Shown here in pieces: positions 23,145 through 32,955 of a stretch of DNA of 64,000 nt (positions are counted from its first letter, which is position 1; each line of letters starts with the position of its first letter). This DNA is from Elymus sibiricus (Eukaryota; Streptophyta; Magnoliopsida; Poales; Poaceae): the NCBI GenBank assembly GCA_039707655.1, contig CM077665.1, forward strand, positions 289,916,205 to 289,980,204, written 5' to 3'. A program made the position numbers and the translations under genes. The notes beneath the pieces were generated by a model that was not told the DNA's origin, searched no databases, and worked only from the letters and a program-made list of their open reading frames with translations.

Positions 23145-24347
23145 CTATTTGGGGTCCATATTGGCCCCAATAGTGAACTGCTGAGATGAGTCGCGAGGAG
23201 AAAAATCCACCAACTTGGTATCTTCTGCCACAAACTTCAGGGGCGGGTCAGATTCTGTGCTGGGCTTCTTCAGCGGGGTCATATCCACCGGGTCGACACT
23301 GTCCTTATAAAACTTAATCTCTGCCTCAGCACAACTTGACTCCGCATATGCTGCATCACCTTCCTCGCACTCAAGAGCAATCTTCCGATCACCGTGGACT
23401 GTAATCGTTCCCTTTAGACCCGGCATCTTGAGCTCCAAGTAAACATAACAGGGCCGTGCCATGAACTTAGCATAACCCGGCCTTCCAAATAGGGCATGAT
23501 ACGGGCTCTTGATTTTAACCACCTCAAACCACAAGGTCTCCACCCTGTATTTGAACTCATCACCAAAGGCTACCTCAAGGGAAATTTTCCCTACTGGATA
23601 AGCTGATTTGCCGGGCACCACACCGTGAAAAACTATGGACGACGGCTTGAGATCCTTGTCAACCAGGTTCATCCGGCGAAAGGTGTCATAGTATAGGATG
23701 TTGATGCTGCTGCCACCATCCATCAGCACCTTGGTGAACACGTAACCTCCTACTTGGGGGGCTACCACAAGGGCCAAATGCCCCGGGTTATCAACTCGCG
23801 GCGGGTGATCCTCCCTGCTCCAAGATATTGTGTACTCAGACCACTTTAAGTACTGCGAAAGAGCCGGCATGGCCGCATTAACCGCCCGCTTGCGCACCTT
23901 CTGATCACGCTTACCAAGGCTAGTAGTAAATACATGATACTGGCCTCCATTAAGCTGTTTTAGGTTACTCTGATACCCTGACTGATTATTCTGTTGCTGG
24001 CCACCATTGCCAGACTGCTGATTATGACCTCCATGGATACCTTGACCTTGATAACCAGAGTTTGAGCCGCGTGCACCAAAGCCTGACCCATGAGAGCCGG
24101 ATCCTGACCCGCCGGGGGGCCCATTACCGTTACCGTGATGCTGGTTGAGGTTGTAATTCCGGAACTCCCGCATGATATAGCAATCCTTCCCAGCATGCGT
24201 GGATGGTTTATTGGGAAGACTATGCTTCGGGCAGGGGTCATTAAGCATTGCTTCCATGTTGAAAGGTTTGCCTTTACCGAAAGATGGTTTACTGTTACCC
24301 TTGCCACGGTTGTTCCCAGTGTTGGTATTGGCCACTAGATCTGACAC
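23145..24347 (-). pseudogene. E1 gag C-terminus and aspartic protease
   Basis: The N-terminal part is Gly, Asn and Gln rich, with a cysteine/histidine cluster (CPKHSLPNKPSTHAGKDC) that stands where Tat gag proteins have a zinc-finger-like element. A low-complexity stretch follows, then the protease with active site VLMDGGSSINILYY (Asp at about 23720) and the flap-to-end region FGRPGYAKFMA. The frame is shifted relative to gag at about 24335-24350, consistent with a one-base deletion. It ends at TAG 23145-23147, where Gln is usual. Confidence 0.85.
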
Positions 24348-26357
24348 GCCGTCAGATGGTTCCGCTTACCGCCATTGCTTGGATTGTTATTTCCTGCCCC
24401 GTTCTGCTGCTGGCCATTGCCATTGCCATTCTTCTTACCCTTAGCTAATTTCTCATCATCAGACCCAGGATCCTTTGTGCTGTCTGAATCTGCATATTTG
24501 GTGAGAGCCGCCATGAGCTCACCCATATCTTGGCAAGAACGTTTGAGCCATCCAAGCTTCGGCTTAAGGGGCAAAAAATGACAATTCTTCCCCAAAATTA
24601 GAACTGCCTGAGCCGCCGTGATATTGTTAGATGAGTGGATAATGGTTGAGACCCGCCGGACCAAATGATGGGCCAACTCATCCTCATGCTGTACGCAGTG
24701 ATCCAAATCAACGATCGTCATAGGTTGTTTGCACGTCCCTTGAAAATTCTTGATGAACTTTGCCTTCAACTCGGCCCAGGAATTAATGGTGTTGGGTGGC
24801 AAACCCTTTAACCATGTACAAGCCGGCCCTTCCAACATCATGATGAAGTACTTGGCACAGACTGCATCACTGACATCCAACATCTCCATGGCTAGTTCAT
24901 AACTCTCGATCCAGGCTTCCGGAGGCAGATCAACTGTATAATTAGGTACCTTTCGCGGGCCCTTGAAATCCTTCGGCAGGCGCTCGTTCCGTAGAGCCGG
25001 TGCTAAACACGGCACTCCCACAACTCAGGAGGTGACTCCGGCTCCCACCGAAGTGGCAGGTGTTACTGGGGACAATTCTTGATAAGCCGTCGCGGCCGCT
25101 GCCGCCTCCCGCTGAGCTCTGGCATGATCTACAATCGCCTGAGCATCGACAACGGGCGGGTTATCACGGGGCAGGTTTCGACGTCGCTCACTGCTAGAGA
25201 TCGCCGGTGACTCCAAACGCCGGCTACAACTGCGGCTTGGGATGGGGGTTGAGTGCACACGACTCCGGCTGTAAGTATACTTCTCCTGTTGAGCCACTGC
25301 CGTCTGTAAGTACCCAATGGCATTCTGCGCCTCTTCTGCGAAGGGCGTCCCATCAGTGATATGGAGCGCGTTGAGCCTGGCCAATGCCGCCACCATGTTC
25401 TCCACCGGGTTAGAGTAATGACCAGGCAGTGTCAGAAAGCACTGCAGCGGGGTCTGATTCCTGCGGGGTGGGTCTGGCTACCGATGTTGAGTCACCGCCC
25501 TGTTCCCAGGCCCCTCCGCCGTCCGGGTCATGGCAAGCGGTGTGTTCAGCCCTACTCCCGGGGTGTTAAAAATATTTCTGGGCTCATACTGATTAGGCAG
25601 GCGGGTCTGATGCCTCATCCGAAGAACTGCATCTAAGGCTTGCTGATCCAGATTGACACGAAAGGCTTCCGCCCTGAGGCGCTCTGACTTAACATCCATC
25701 TGAGCCTTCAATGCGTTGATTTCCTCCTCGGCCCTGGTCATCTGGTCATTCAACCTCGCGATCTCTGCATTACGGTTTGCTTGGTTTTGCCGCTGTGACC
25801 TTGGTTCCCATCAGAGTTGTGAGTTCGTTCATCAGATTCAGCAAAACTTGAGCCGACGGCCTGGTTGACCCGGATCCTGCTGCGCCAGCGGCCGCTGTCC
25901 CAGCCGCCGTGCTGCCAGAAGCCGGTGGCGATCTAGCCATGAAGACGGCGGCTTGGCTCGGCGGCTCATAGGGTTCCGGGTCATGGTAGCCCTCAAAGTA
26001 GCCCCCAAGCCCGTCGTTGTGAAGATGGTAGATTGATTCCGCCTCCCCGCTCGAGGATCCATCATCTAAGCAGATGAGGGTTTCCTCCCGCGACATAGAA
26101 CCTTCCTCAAGTTCAGTGCCCTGGGTGAAGCCGACGAAGACGTGCTTCCGGCCCGGATTGATCCAGGCGGGTCGTGCGCGCCGGGCCGACTCGACGAGGT
26201 CGGTGCAGATGTCCGGCCCCGGCTTAGATCCGCCGAGCTTGCCGATGAAGATGTGAATTCCGCCAAAGGGGACCCAGTACCCGTACTCAATTGAGTCCGC
26301 CTCGGGGCCCCAGCTAGCGTCGTCGATGTAGAGCTTGCCGCGGGGACTCTTGGTCAT
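24335..26357 (-). pseudogene. E1 gag (N-terminal and capsid parts)
   Basis: Gag forms the particle. The retrotransposon gag domain is at 25021-24335: WIESYELAMEML, CAKYFIMMLEG, ACTWLKGLPPNTINSWAELK. The N-terminal region is acidic and Pro- and Ala-rich. The first Met after the LTR in the leading frame is at 26357, but the true start is uncertain because that frame opens inside the LTR. A frameshift lies between 25770 and 25753. Stops at about 25478 and 25025 interrupt the second frame. Pieces join in order with the PBS on one side and protease on the other. Confidence 0.75.
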
Positions 26358-26424
26358 CCTGCCAAGGGCGTATCCCTCGATCCCTGGGAGAGAGCCCTTC
26401 GAGCACACCAAACCACCATGCACT

Positions 26425-26443
26425 GGCCCCACGGTGGGCGCCA
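26425..26443 (-). other. E1 primer binding site
   Basis: Read on the - strand, TGGCGCCCACCGTGGGGCC begins two bases after the 5' LTR end. It has the TGG start of a tRNA complement. I have not assigned the tRNA. Confidence 0.8.
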
Positions 26444-26445
26444 AC

Positions 26446-26991
26446 TGTCGTGGTTTTATCACGGCAGATGTCCTAGTGCAAGGACTTAGGGGTGAAGCCA
26501 TCCCTACGGCGGTTAACTCGAAGGGGTTGATCGGGACGAAAGACACAGGTTTACCCAGGTTCGGCCCCTCTCGAAGGAGGTAATAGCCTATGTCCTGCTT
26601 TGAGTTGTATTGATTGGATATCGATTACAACGGAGCGGATTCGCTTGACCTAGTACTCGATCAGAGGTTTAGTGTCCTAAGCCGCCCAGGGAACCCGCCT
26701 TTATATACACAAGTCGAGGCCCTAGGCTTACAAGAGTCCGGGCCGGGTTACATCTAGTAACCGACCTTATCTCTAACCATCCTTGCCTTGTCTGGCAAAC
26801 CATCCCCCGGCGGCTTACGCCTCCGGGTCATATGTAGCCTTCCGGCTCTGGGCCTCTTCCAGGCCCATCTGGCAAGTCACTTCCAGGCTTTGTCTTGACC
26901 TTTCAGCCTTCTCAGGCCTCACTGCTAAGCTGCCAACCTCATGACCCGGCCCCTAATGGGCGGGTCTCACCACAGGGTTATATCCCCAACA
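26446..26991 (-). repeat. E1 5' LTR
   Basis: The LTR is 546 bp, beginning TGTTGGGGATATAACC and ending ACCACGACA on the - strand. A TATA box (TATATAAAG on the - strand, 26699-26707) lies about halfway. Further down is the block GGGGCCGAACCTGGGTAAA, which also appears in the LTRs of E3 and E4 and helps fix their orientation. Confidence 0.85.
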
Positions 26992-27463
26992 GTGATGGTG
27001 TTTAGATTGGATCTCGCGGTTCTAGAACTTGCGGCGGCTGGAATTGTGTTTCATCGACTCCTCTAGGGTTTTTGGGTTTTCTGGGAATTTATAGGCATGA
27101 TAGTCGGTGGAGGGGGTGCCTGAGGTGCCCAGCACCCACCAGGCCGTGCCAGGGGCCCGCTGGCGCGCCCTGGTGGGGGCTATCCACCCTGGGGCCCCTC
27201 TTCTGGTGTTCTTTGGCCCATCTTCTTTCTTCTGGTCCGTAAAAAATCCACAAAAATCCTCGCAGCGTTTTGTCTCCGTTTGGTACTGTTTTTCTGTGAA
27301 GTAAAAAACAAGCAAAAATAGCAACTGGCACTTTGGCACTATGTCAATAGGTTAGTCCCAAAAAATGATATAAAGTTGTAATAAAATGATTGTAAAACAT
27401 CCAAGAACGATAATATAACATCATGGAACAAGCAAAAATTATAGATACGTTGGAGACGTATCA
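26992..27463 (-). repeat. Partial Athila-like LTR, cut by E1
   Basis: This is 472 bp of the right end of an LTR that closes with GTTGGAGACGTATCA. It aligns with the right end of the solo LTR at 57331-57671, including GTGATGGTGTTTAGATTGG-like and CAAGCAAAAA parts. E1 is inserted exactly at its left edge. It keeps about 130 bp with a TATA-like box (CCTATAAATTCC on the - strand) that the solo LTR has lost. The five bases after it, CTCGG (27464-27468), would be its target duplication; the other copy lies outside the window. Confidence 0.8.
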
Positions 27464-28821
27464 CTCGGCGACTTCCCGCACCTTCTTGATGCTCATCTCC
27501 TCGCGCATGCGACGATTGCGCACGTTCGTGTGGAACGTAGTGATCACCACGGCGGGGTGGATGTCTGGGATGTTGTGCTGCACGCGGCTGAATCTTTGGA
27601 TGTACTTGCGGAGGGTCTCGCCGTCCCGCTGGGGGAGCACGTGCAGATCGCTGGGTTGCCCCAGGAGCTTGTGGCCCCCGTGGTAAGCCCCGACGAACTG
27701 ATTGCACAGGTCCGCCCAGGAAGAGATGGACCCCTCCGGCAAGTTCATTAGCCAGCTCATCACGTTGGGCTTGAGCGCTAGAGGGAAGTAGTTGGCTAGA
27801 ACTTTCTCGTCTCGTCCCCCGGGAGCCTGCACCGCGATGGTGTAGATGCCTAGGAACTCCGACGGGCAAACCGCGCCGTCATATTTGTCCGACAACTCCG
27901 GCTTGAAGGCCCTACTGGAGGGCCAGCGTACTTGCCATAGTTCACGGGTGAACGCTGGGCATCCAAACTCGTAAGGTGGGCTCGTCGACGGCTCGATCTA
28001 CGCGACCATCGGATTGGCAACGTGCTTCCCGTCGTCTTGCTTCAGCCGAGGGTCCGTCGATGCTTGAGACACATCGTCTTGTACGTCGGTGCAGCGGAAG
28101 GTCCGCTGCTGTCGTGGGGGCGACTGCACCATGTGTCCCCGCCGGCGTCGCGTCCGGCGGCGCGTTCCGTGGGAGACGCGCGCGGCGCGCGCGAAGATCC
28201 CGCCACATCTGGTTTGTCGTTGTTGGCGAAGCTCAGCTGCCTTTGTATGGTTTCCCTCCATTCCTCCATCACCTTCGGTGCGGGCGGGAAGTTCAGCAGG
28301 AGTTGGGCCTGCGCCAGAGCTTCTCCCGCGGTTTTGGGGACTGGACAGGGCGAGGCGTGGGTAGCGCTCTTACTCCTGGCAATGCTAGAAGGAGCGCTTT
28401 CCCGTGCCGTCGCCTGCCGTTTTCCCTCACCGGGAGGGGGTCATGGAACTTGGCCTTGCGCCCCTGGGAAGCAGCGCATGAGGGCCCCGTCCGCGCGGGG
28501 CTCCGGTTCGCCCTCTCGCGGACGTGGGTCATGGTCCTCTTGCGAGGGACGCGGCGGAAGTCCGGTCGCAGCCCCCGCAGCTGCTACGACCGCGGCTGCT
28601 GTCTCGGCCGCCATAGCGTCGTCGCCCTCGATCTCCGCCAGCGTGTTTTGTGTTACCACGGCGGGGGGGTCCGGGTCGTGGTTCGCGGAACTCCGCGCAG
28701 TGTTGTGGCTGCGCTCACCAACGGGGTGAGCATGATGGTCACCGCCATCGGTGGCTTGGGATGGCAGCTTGGATGTGGTTGCGGCGGGTGCCACCGTGCC
28801 CTTGGCCTCCTTGGGCGCCAT
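27464..28821 (-). pseudogene. E3 gag (Tat-type), C-terminal part lost
   Basis: It starts with MAPKEAKG at 28821, close after the LTR. A variable Pro/Ala-rich region comes first, then FANNDKP at about 28200, then the gag domain: SEFLGIYTIAVQ, MSWLMNLPEGSISSWADLCN, LRKYIQRFSRVQHNIPD. A TGA at 28441-28443 and a frameshift between about 28040 and 27900 break it. It is cut at 27464 by the Athila-like LTR, so protease and the rest lie left of the window. It is clearly related to the E2 gag at 29750-31303 but differs at many residues, so the two are separate elements in head-to-head orientation. Confidence 0.82.
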
Positions 28822-28897
28822 GGGAATTGGCGAAGGCATGCAGAAACACCGATGAAGATCCGCGCACAAGAGGTCCCCCTACTTGGCTACCCAAAGA

Positions 28898-29749
28898 TGT
28901 CGGGGGGTGTGATTCACGACGATCTATGGGACCAGCGGGGTCCCTTTATGGTTCGGCGGGGGCGTCGAGTGCATGAAGAGCATCAGTCGACCATGACTAC
29001 GCGCATGGTTTATACAGGTTCGGGCCGCTCGGGAGCGTGAAACCCTACATCCTATATGTGTGTTTGTATATCTGGGTCCAAATACAGGGGCGCACCCACC
29101 CGACAAGGATGCTCGAGAGGTGCTGCTACGCGTGCAAATGGACAGGGTGTCAACCTTTCTCAAGGTAGCCATGGGCCTTCTTTTATAGTTCAAGGGGTTT
29201 CCACAAAGCCTACAATGGTCATTTACTAGGCGTACAGTGCACTCTTATAGCTTCAAGGGCTGTCGTCAGAGTGGTAGTGGGACATACCTAACTCTAACGG
29301 ACTAGGATAGGCGCATTGAATGCATTGTGAGGTGGAGCACTGGCGACGTTTCCCGGCAAGGATTACCTCTCCTTCTGTGTTGTCCGCCCAACTACCTCTT
29401 ATTCTTCCGCCACGCCGTAGGACGGGTGGCATTAAAGCTGCAATAGGCCCGTCGCTGTAGCCACGTGCCCCAGTCAGGTCCGCCTGCTCGCCTGCCCGCT
29501 CGACACCTTAGCCAATGTAGATAATCGTCCATGGTGAGGTGGAGCGGTGGCCTGGCGGGTTGGAATCCTTGTCGGGGACGCCTGTGGGTGGGCTACTCCG
29601 CCTGGTGAAGGGCCTGGTCACTTTGCTTTGGTCTTGGATTCAGTTTGTATCGGAGGCTGGTGCGAGCCCGGCAAGAAGCTGCCGGCCTCAGGCAGCTACC
29701 CGTGCATAAGTCTGGGTAGTAGGGACCCCCAGTTCTTAGTACACCAACA
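28898..29749 (-). repeat. E3 5' LTR
   Basis: The LTR is 852 bp on the - strand, starting TGTTGGTGTACTAAGAAC and ending CACCCCCCGACA. A TATA box (CTATAAAAG on the - strand, 29180-29188) is followed about 140 bases later by GTTTCACGCTCCCGAGCGGC, the block shared with other Tat LTRs here. Gag starts 77 bases after the LTR end. On the right it meets E2 gag with no linker; CGCGG (29750-29754) would be the target duplication. The start resembles the E2 LTR start at 58150. Confidence 0.82.
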
Positions 29750-31303
29750 CGCGGGGAAACGCTCCTCCTGATTCTGTCAAGAGTAAGAGCGCCACCCATG
29801 CCTCGCACCGCTCCATGCCCAAGATCCCGGAGGAAGCTCTAGCGCAGGCCCAGCTATTGCTGAACTTCCCACCCGCGCCATAGAAGATGGAGGACTGGAG
29901 AGCGACTATCCAAAGTTTGTTGAGCTTCGCTAACCGCGACAAGCCAGAGAGGGCAGGCCCGTCATGCGCCCGCCGGACGCGACGCTGGCGGGGCGCCTAC
30001 GGTATAGTCTCGCCCGCAACAACAACAACCTTCCCACCGTTCCGACGTACAAGACGAGGTATCATACGCATTGATGGATCTGCAGTAGAATAAGGATCAA
30101 CGTCAAGTATTGAAGGACAGACGCAAGGAGGACGCCTGCACCACCATCAAGAGGCGACGACAGGCACGCCAGTACGATGGTCGCGCGGACCCAGCCATCG
30201 ACGGGCCTATGCCAGGGGTGCCTGGCAACCTGCCTTACGAGATAGGCTACCCGGCGTTCACCGATGAGCTACGGCAAGTCCAATGGCCCTCCAGCAGACC
30301 CTTCAAGCCTAAGCTGCCCGACAAGTATGACGGCAAGATTAGCCCCTCCGAGTTCCTCGGCATCTACACCATCGTCGTGCAAGCCGCCGAATGGCACGAT
30401 GAACAAGTATTTGCCAAGTACTTCCCATTAGTGCTCAAGCCCAATGTGAGGAGTTGGTTGATGAACTTGCGAGAAAGGTCCATCTCCTCTTGGGCGGATC
30501 TGTGCAACCAGTTCGTTGGCGCATACCATGGAGGCCACAAGCTTCCAGGGCAGCCAAGGGACTTGCACGAGTTTCCCCTGAGAGATGGTGAGTCGCGTCG
30601 CAAGTACATCCAGAGGTTCAGCCGCGTACAGCACAATATCCCCGACAACCACCTTCCCGCACTGATCGCCATGTTCCACACGAACGTGCGAAACCGGCGG
30701 ATGCATGAAGAGATGAGCATTAATAAACTGCGGGATGTCGCCGAGCTATATGATTTGGCTGACAAACGTTCACGTGCTGAAGAGGGGAGGAGGCTCCCCG
30801 GAGAGGACGCTGGCGTAGAGGCCGACTCCTACAATGATAAAGACGTGCCAGCCTCCAAGAAAAAAGGCTGGAAGTGCAACCGAAGGCGCAAGGGAAAAGC
30901 AGTAATGGCTGTCGAAGGGAATGGCAACTCCGACTCCGGCAAGAAGGCCAAGTCCGAGGGGTCCGGCAAGGACACCGCAGCATGCTCCGAAGATGACGAG
31001 GCCGTGGCAGGAGAAAAGACCGGCAGGCCGTACTGCAAGATCCACCTCACCAAGAGCCACGACATCACCGAATGCCGCCAAGTAGAACAACTTGCTAAGA
31101 AACAAAAGCAAGAGTATGAAAGGTGCGACAAGGAAAATGGCCAAGATGGTGCAGGTGGCTCCGGCAAGAAAAACAGCGGCGACCATGGTGGCCGCTGCGG
31201 GAAGGCCAAGCAACATAAGGAGAAACCTGCTAGAGGCCGAGACAAAAAGTCTGACGATGATGATGACGAAGATGAAGAGGAATCTGAAGGCCAGGAGTTC
31301 TAG
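29750..31303 (+). pseudogene. E2 gag
   Basis: It opens in mid-gag. The gag domain is SEFLGIYTIVVQ, WLMNLRERSISSWADL, RKYIQRFSRVQHNIPD at about 30330-30660. A basic Lys-rich linker follows, then a Cys/His element YCKIHLTKSHDITEC at about 31030-31075, then a Lys/Asp/Glu-rich tail. Stops near 29880 and 30091 and a frame change by 30110 break the N-terminal part. The TAG at 31301-31303 stands where the frame otherwise runs on toward protease. The E3 gag is its nearest relative in the window. Confidence 0.84.
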
Positions 31304-31332
31304 AAGGCTGTCGATGCCATGTGTGTTGACGG

Positions 31333-32133
31333 ATGCGCATCTTTGCACTCCTCTCACCGGCAACTCAAGCAGTGGCCCGTGAGATCAACGCGACAGAGCC
31401 AGCGGCAGAGGCAAGAAAACCCCTCAAGTGGTCCAACACTCCCATCATCTTCGACACTGAGGGCCACCCAGACCGCATCACTACTGTCGGGTGTGTGCCA
31501 TTGCTGGTATCACCAACTATACGCAACCTCAGGGTCACAAAGATGTTGGTCGATAGTGGAGCCGGTCTGAATCTGATATCACCAAACGTAATCAAGCGTA
31601 TGCAGATTCCCGAATCGGATCTCAAGCCGACAGGGTCCTTTCAAGGGGTCAACCCGGGAAGATCTCAACCCAAGGGGAAGATAACTCTGCCGGTTACATT
31701 TGGCAGTGAGCTCAACTTCAGGACAGAGAGAGTAGTCTTCGACGTCGCGAAGATGTTCCTGCCGTACAATGGGATTCTGGGCCGACCGGCGCTGGCGAAG
31801 TTTATGGCAGTGTCCCACCATGCTTACAACACCCTCAAGATGCCAGGACCGATGAGCGTCATCACTGTCCGAGTTGAGAACAAGGACGCGTTCCTCTGCG
31901 TCGACAAGCTCTTCCAGGAGGTAGTGGCAGCGTCTGTCGATGAGGCACTCGCTCCTGCCGGCAAAGCTCCCGAGGGGAAGAACAAGAACAAGAATTCTGG
32001 TGAATCTCATAAGGACTCCAAGAGGCGTGCCAAAGAGTGCAGCACGCCTGTCGAGGACTTACCAGAGACCTTTGCCGCCAGGAGAAAGAAAAACAAAACT
32101 GCCAAGCCCTTGTCAGATGGGATGAATCACTAG
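31333..32133 (+). pseudogene. E2 aspartic protease and linker
   Basis: The active site is MLVDSGAGLNLISP (Asp at about 31553), followed by LPVTFGSELNFRTERVVFDV and the conserved YNGILGRPALAKFMAVSHH. A low-complexity Lys-rich linker follows, then a stop at 32131-32133. It is offset by one frame from gag near 31376, consistent with a lost G in a run. In an intact element RT would follow directly. Here the next recognisable peptide is the last few residues of integrase. Confidence 0.84.
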
Positions 32134-32159
32134 GAACGGCAAGAGCCGCAGAGAGACCG

Positions 32160-32222
32160 GAAGCCACACCCAAATGCGGGACACACATGAACATTGGACG
32201 CTTTCGTAGGTTCCACCCGTAA
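32160..32222 (+). pseudogene. Integrase C-terminal remnant of E2
   Basis: The last residues before the TAA at 32220-32222 read HMNIGRFRRFHP, the counterpart of the integrase end WNIAHLRPYY in E1. It lies only about 30 bases after the protease linker, so about 3 kb that should encode RT, RNase H and integrase are gone. This marks the right edge of the deletion. Confidence 0.6.
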
Positions 32223-32955
32223 GGAGCAGTTGCCGGGTCGCCCGGTGACCTCTTTGTACAAAGCCAGGCGATGGCCCTGTGCGTAGTCAGTAAAAGCTAA
32301 GTATTTTGCAACTCCTTGTCAAGTACATATTTATCTTATGTATCTCATGTGTGATGTTGTGATCACTATTTACTTGCGTAAGGTGACAATTGAACCACTT
32401 AGGTTCCTTGCCTACTCTATTTTCTCTCCTTTCCTTTTCTCAAAAAGGGAGAAGGGACCCCGCGTGCAAGTCTTCCCAGGGGGGAGTGAGGGTAGGAACA
32501 CCTACAGGCGCACTCAAGGACAATCACCTCGCGGCAAGAAAAGCTAAGTTGCAATAACTTTCGAAAATTTGAAGCTTTCGTCTTGAACGAAGTTAACGCT
32601 TGTGTGAGGAAACCTGCATGCGATGGACCCTTGTCGAAATTTTCCGCGCACTTGGATGTTTCAAGTCCGCTCAACATCCTAGGTAGCCGCGGCAAGGACA
32701 ACAAGGGGACCTTGTTGGCAGCGCATCACCGGCAGGCTGCCAAGGACCCGTTCCTTCGAGTGCTCACAGTACAGATGCGCACACCATCAGGTGTTTCCGG
32801 AAAGCGTAGGGATAGACGAAAACACACAAGTACAAACTACGTTAAGAGGATATAGCCATTCATTCTAGCAAATATAATGCATTATAGTTAAGAGCAAGGC
32901 TACGATGTTGATTCAAGATGACTGTTTTGGATACACGCATCGCAGGAAAGGAAAC
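32223..32955. other. Spacer between E2 pol remnant and convergent aORF
   Basis: About 730 bp without a gene. It includes AAAAAGGGAGAAGGGACCCC (32443-32462) and further G-rich runs. It corresponds in place to the 18952-19940 spacer of E1. I see no clear tandem repeat. Confidence 0.55.

Larger units (their letters stand above)
16753..26991 (-). mobile_element. Tat-lineage Gypsy element E1 (3' LTR outside window)
   Basis: On the - strand the order is 5' LTR (26446-26991), PBS (26425-26443), gag, protease, RT, RNase H and integrase (ends 19941), then a spliced gene on the opposite strand (16753-18951). An antisense extra gene after integrase is known from grass Tat/Retand elements such as Grande and RIRE2. 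The chromovirus interrupts that gene on the left, so the 3' LTR and left duplication lie outside the window. On the right E1 abuts an Athila-like LTR, and GTGAT (26992-26996) would be its duplication. It is broken by several stops and frameshifts. Confidence 0.88.

Noticed and set aside
27976..29040. 354-codon + strand frame
   Set aside because: It lies antisense to E3 gag and LTR in Arg/Gly-rich GC-rich sequence. The - strand frame carries the real gag motifs.
27461..31303. Large inverted repeat or assembly fold-back
   Set aside because: The two gags differ at many residues and have different surroundings, and an LTR with clean ends separates them.
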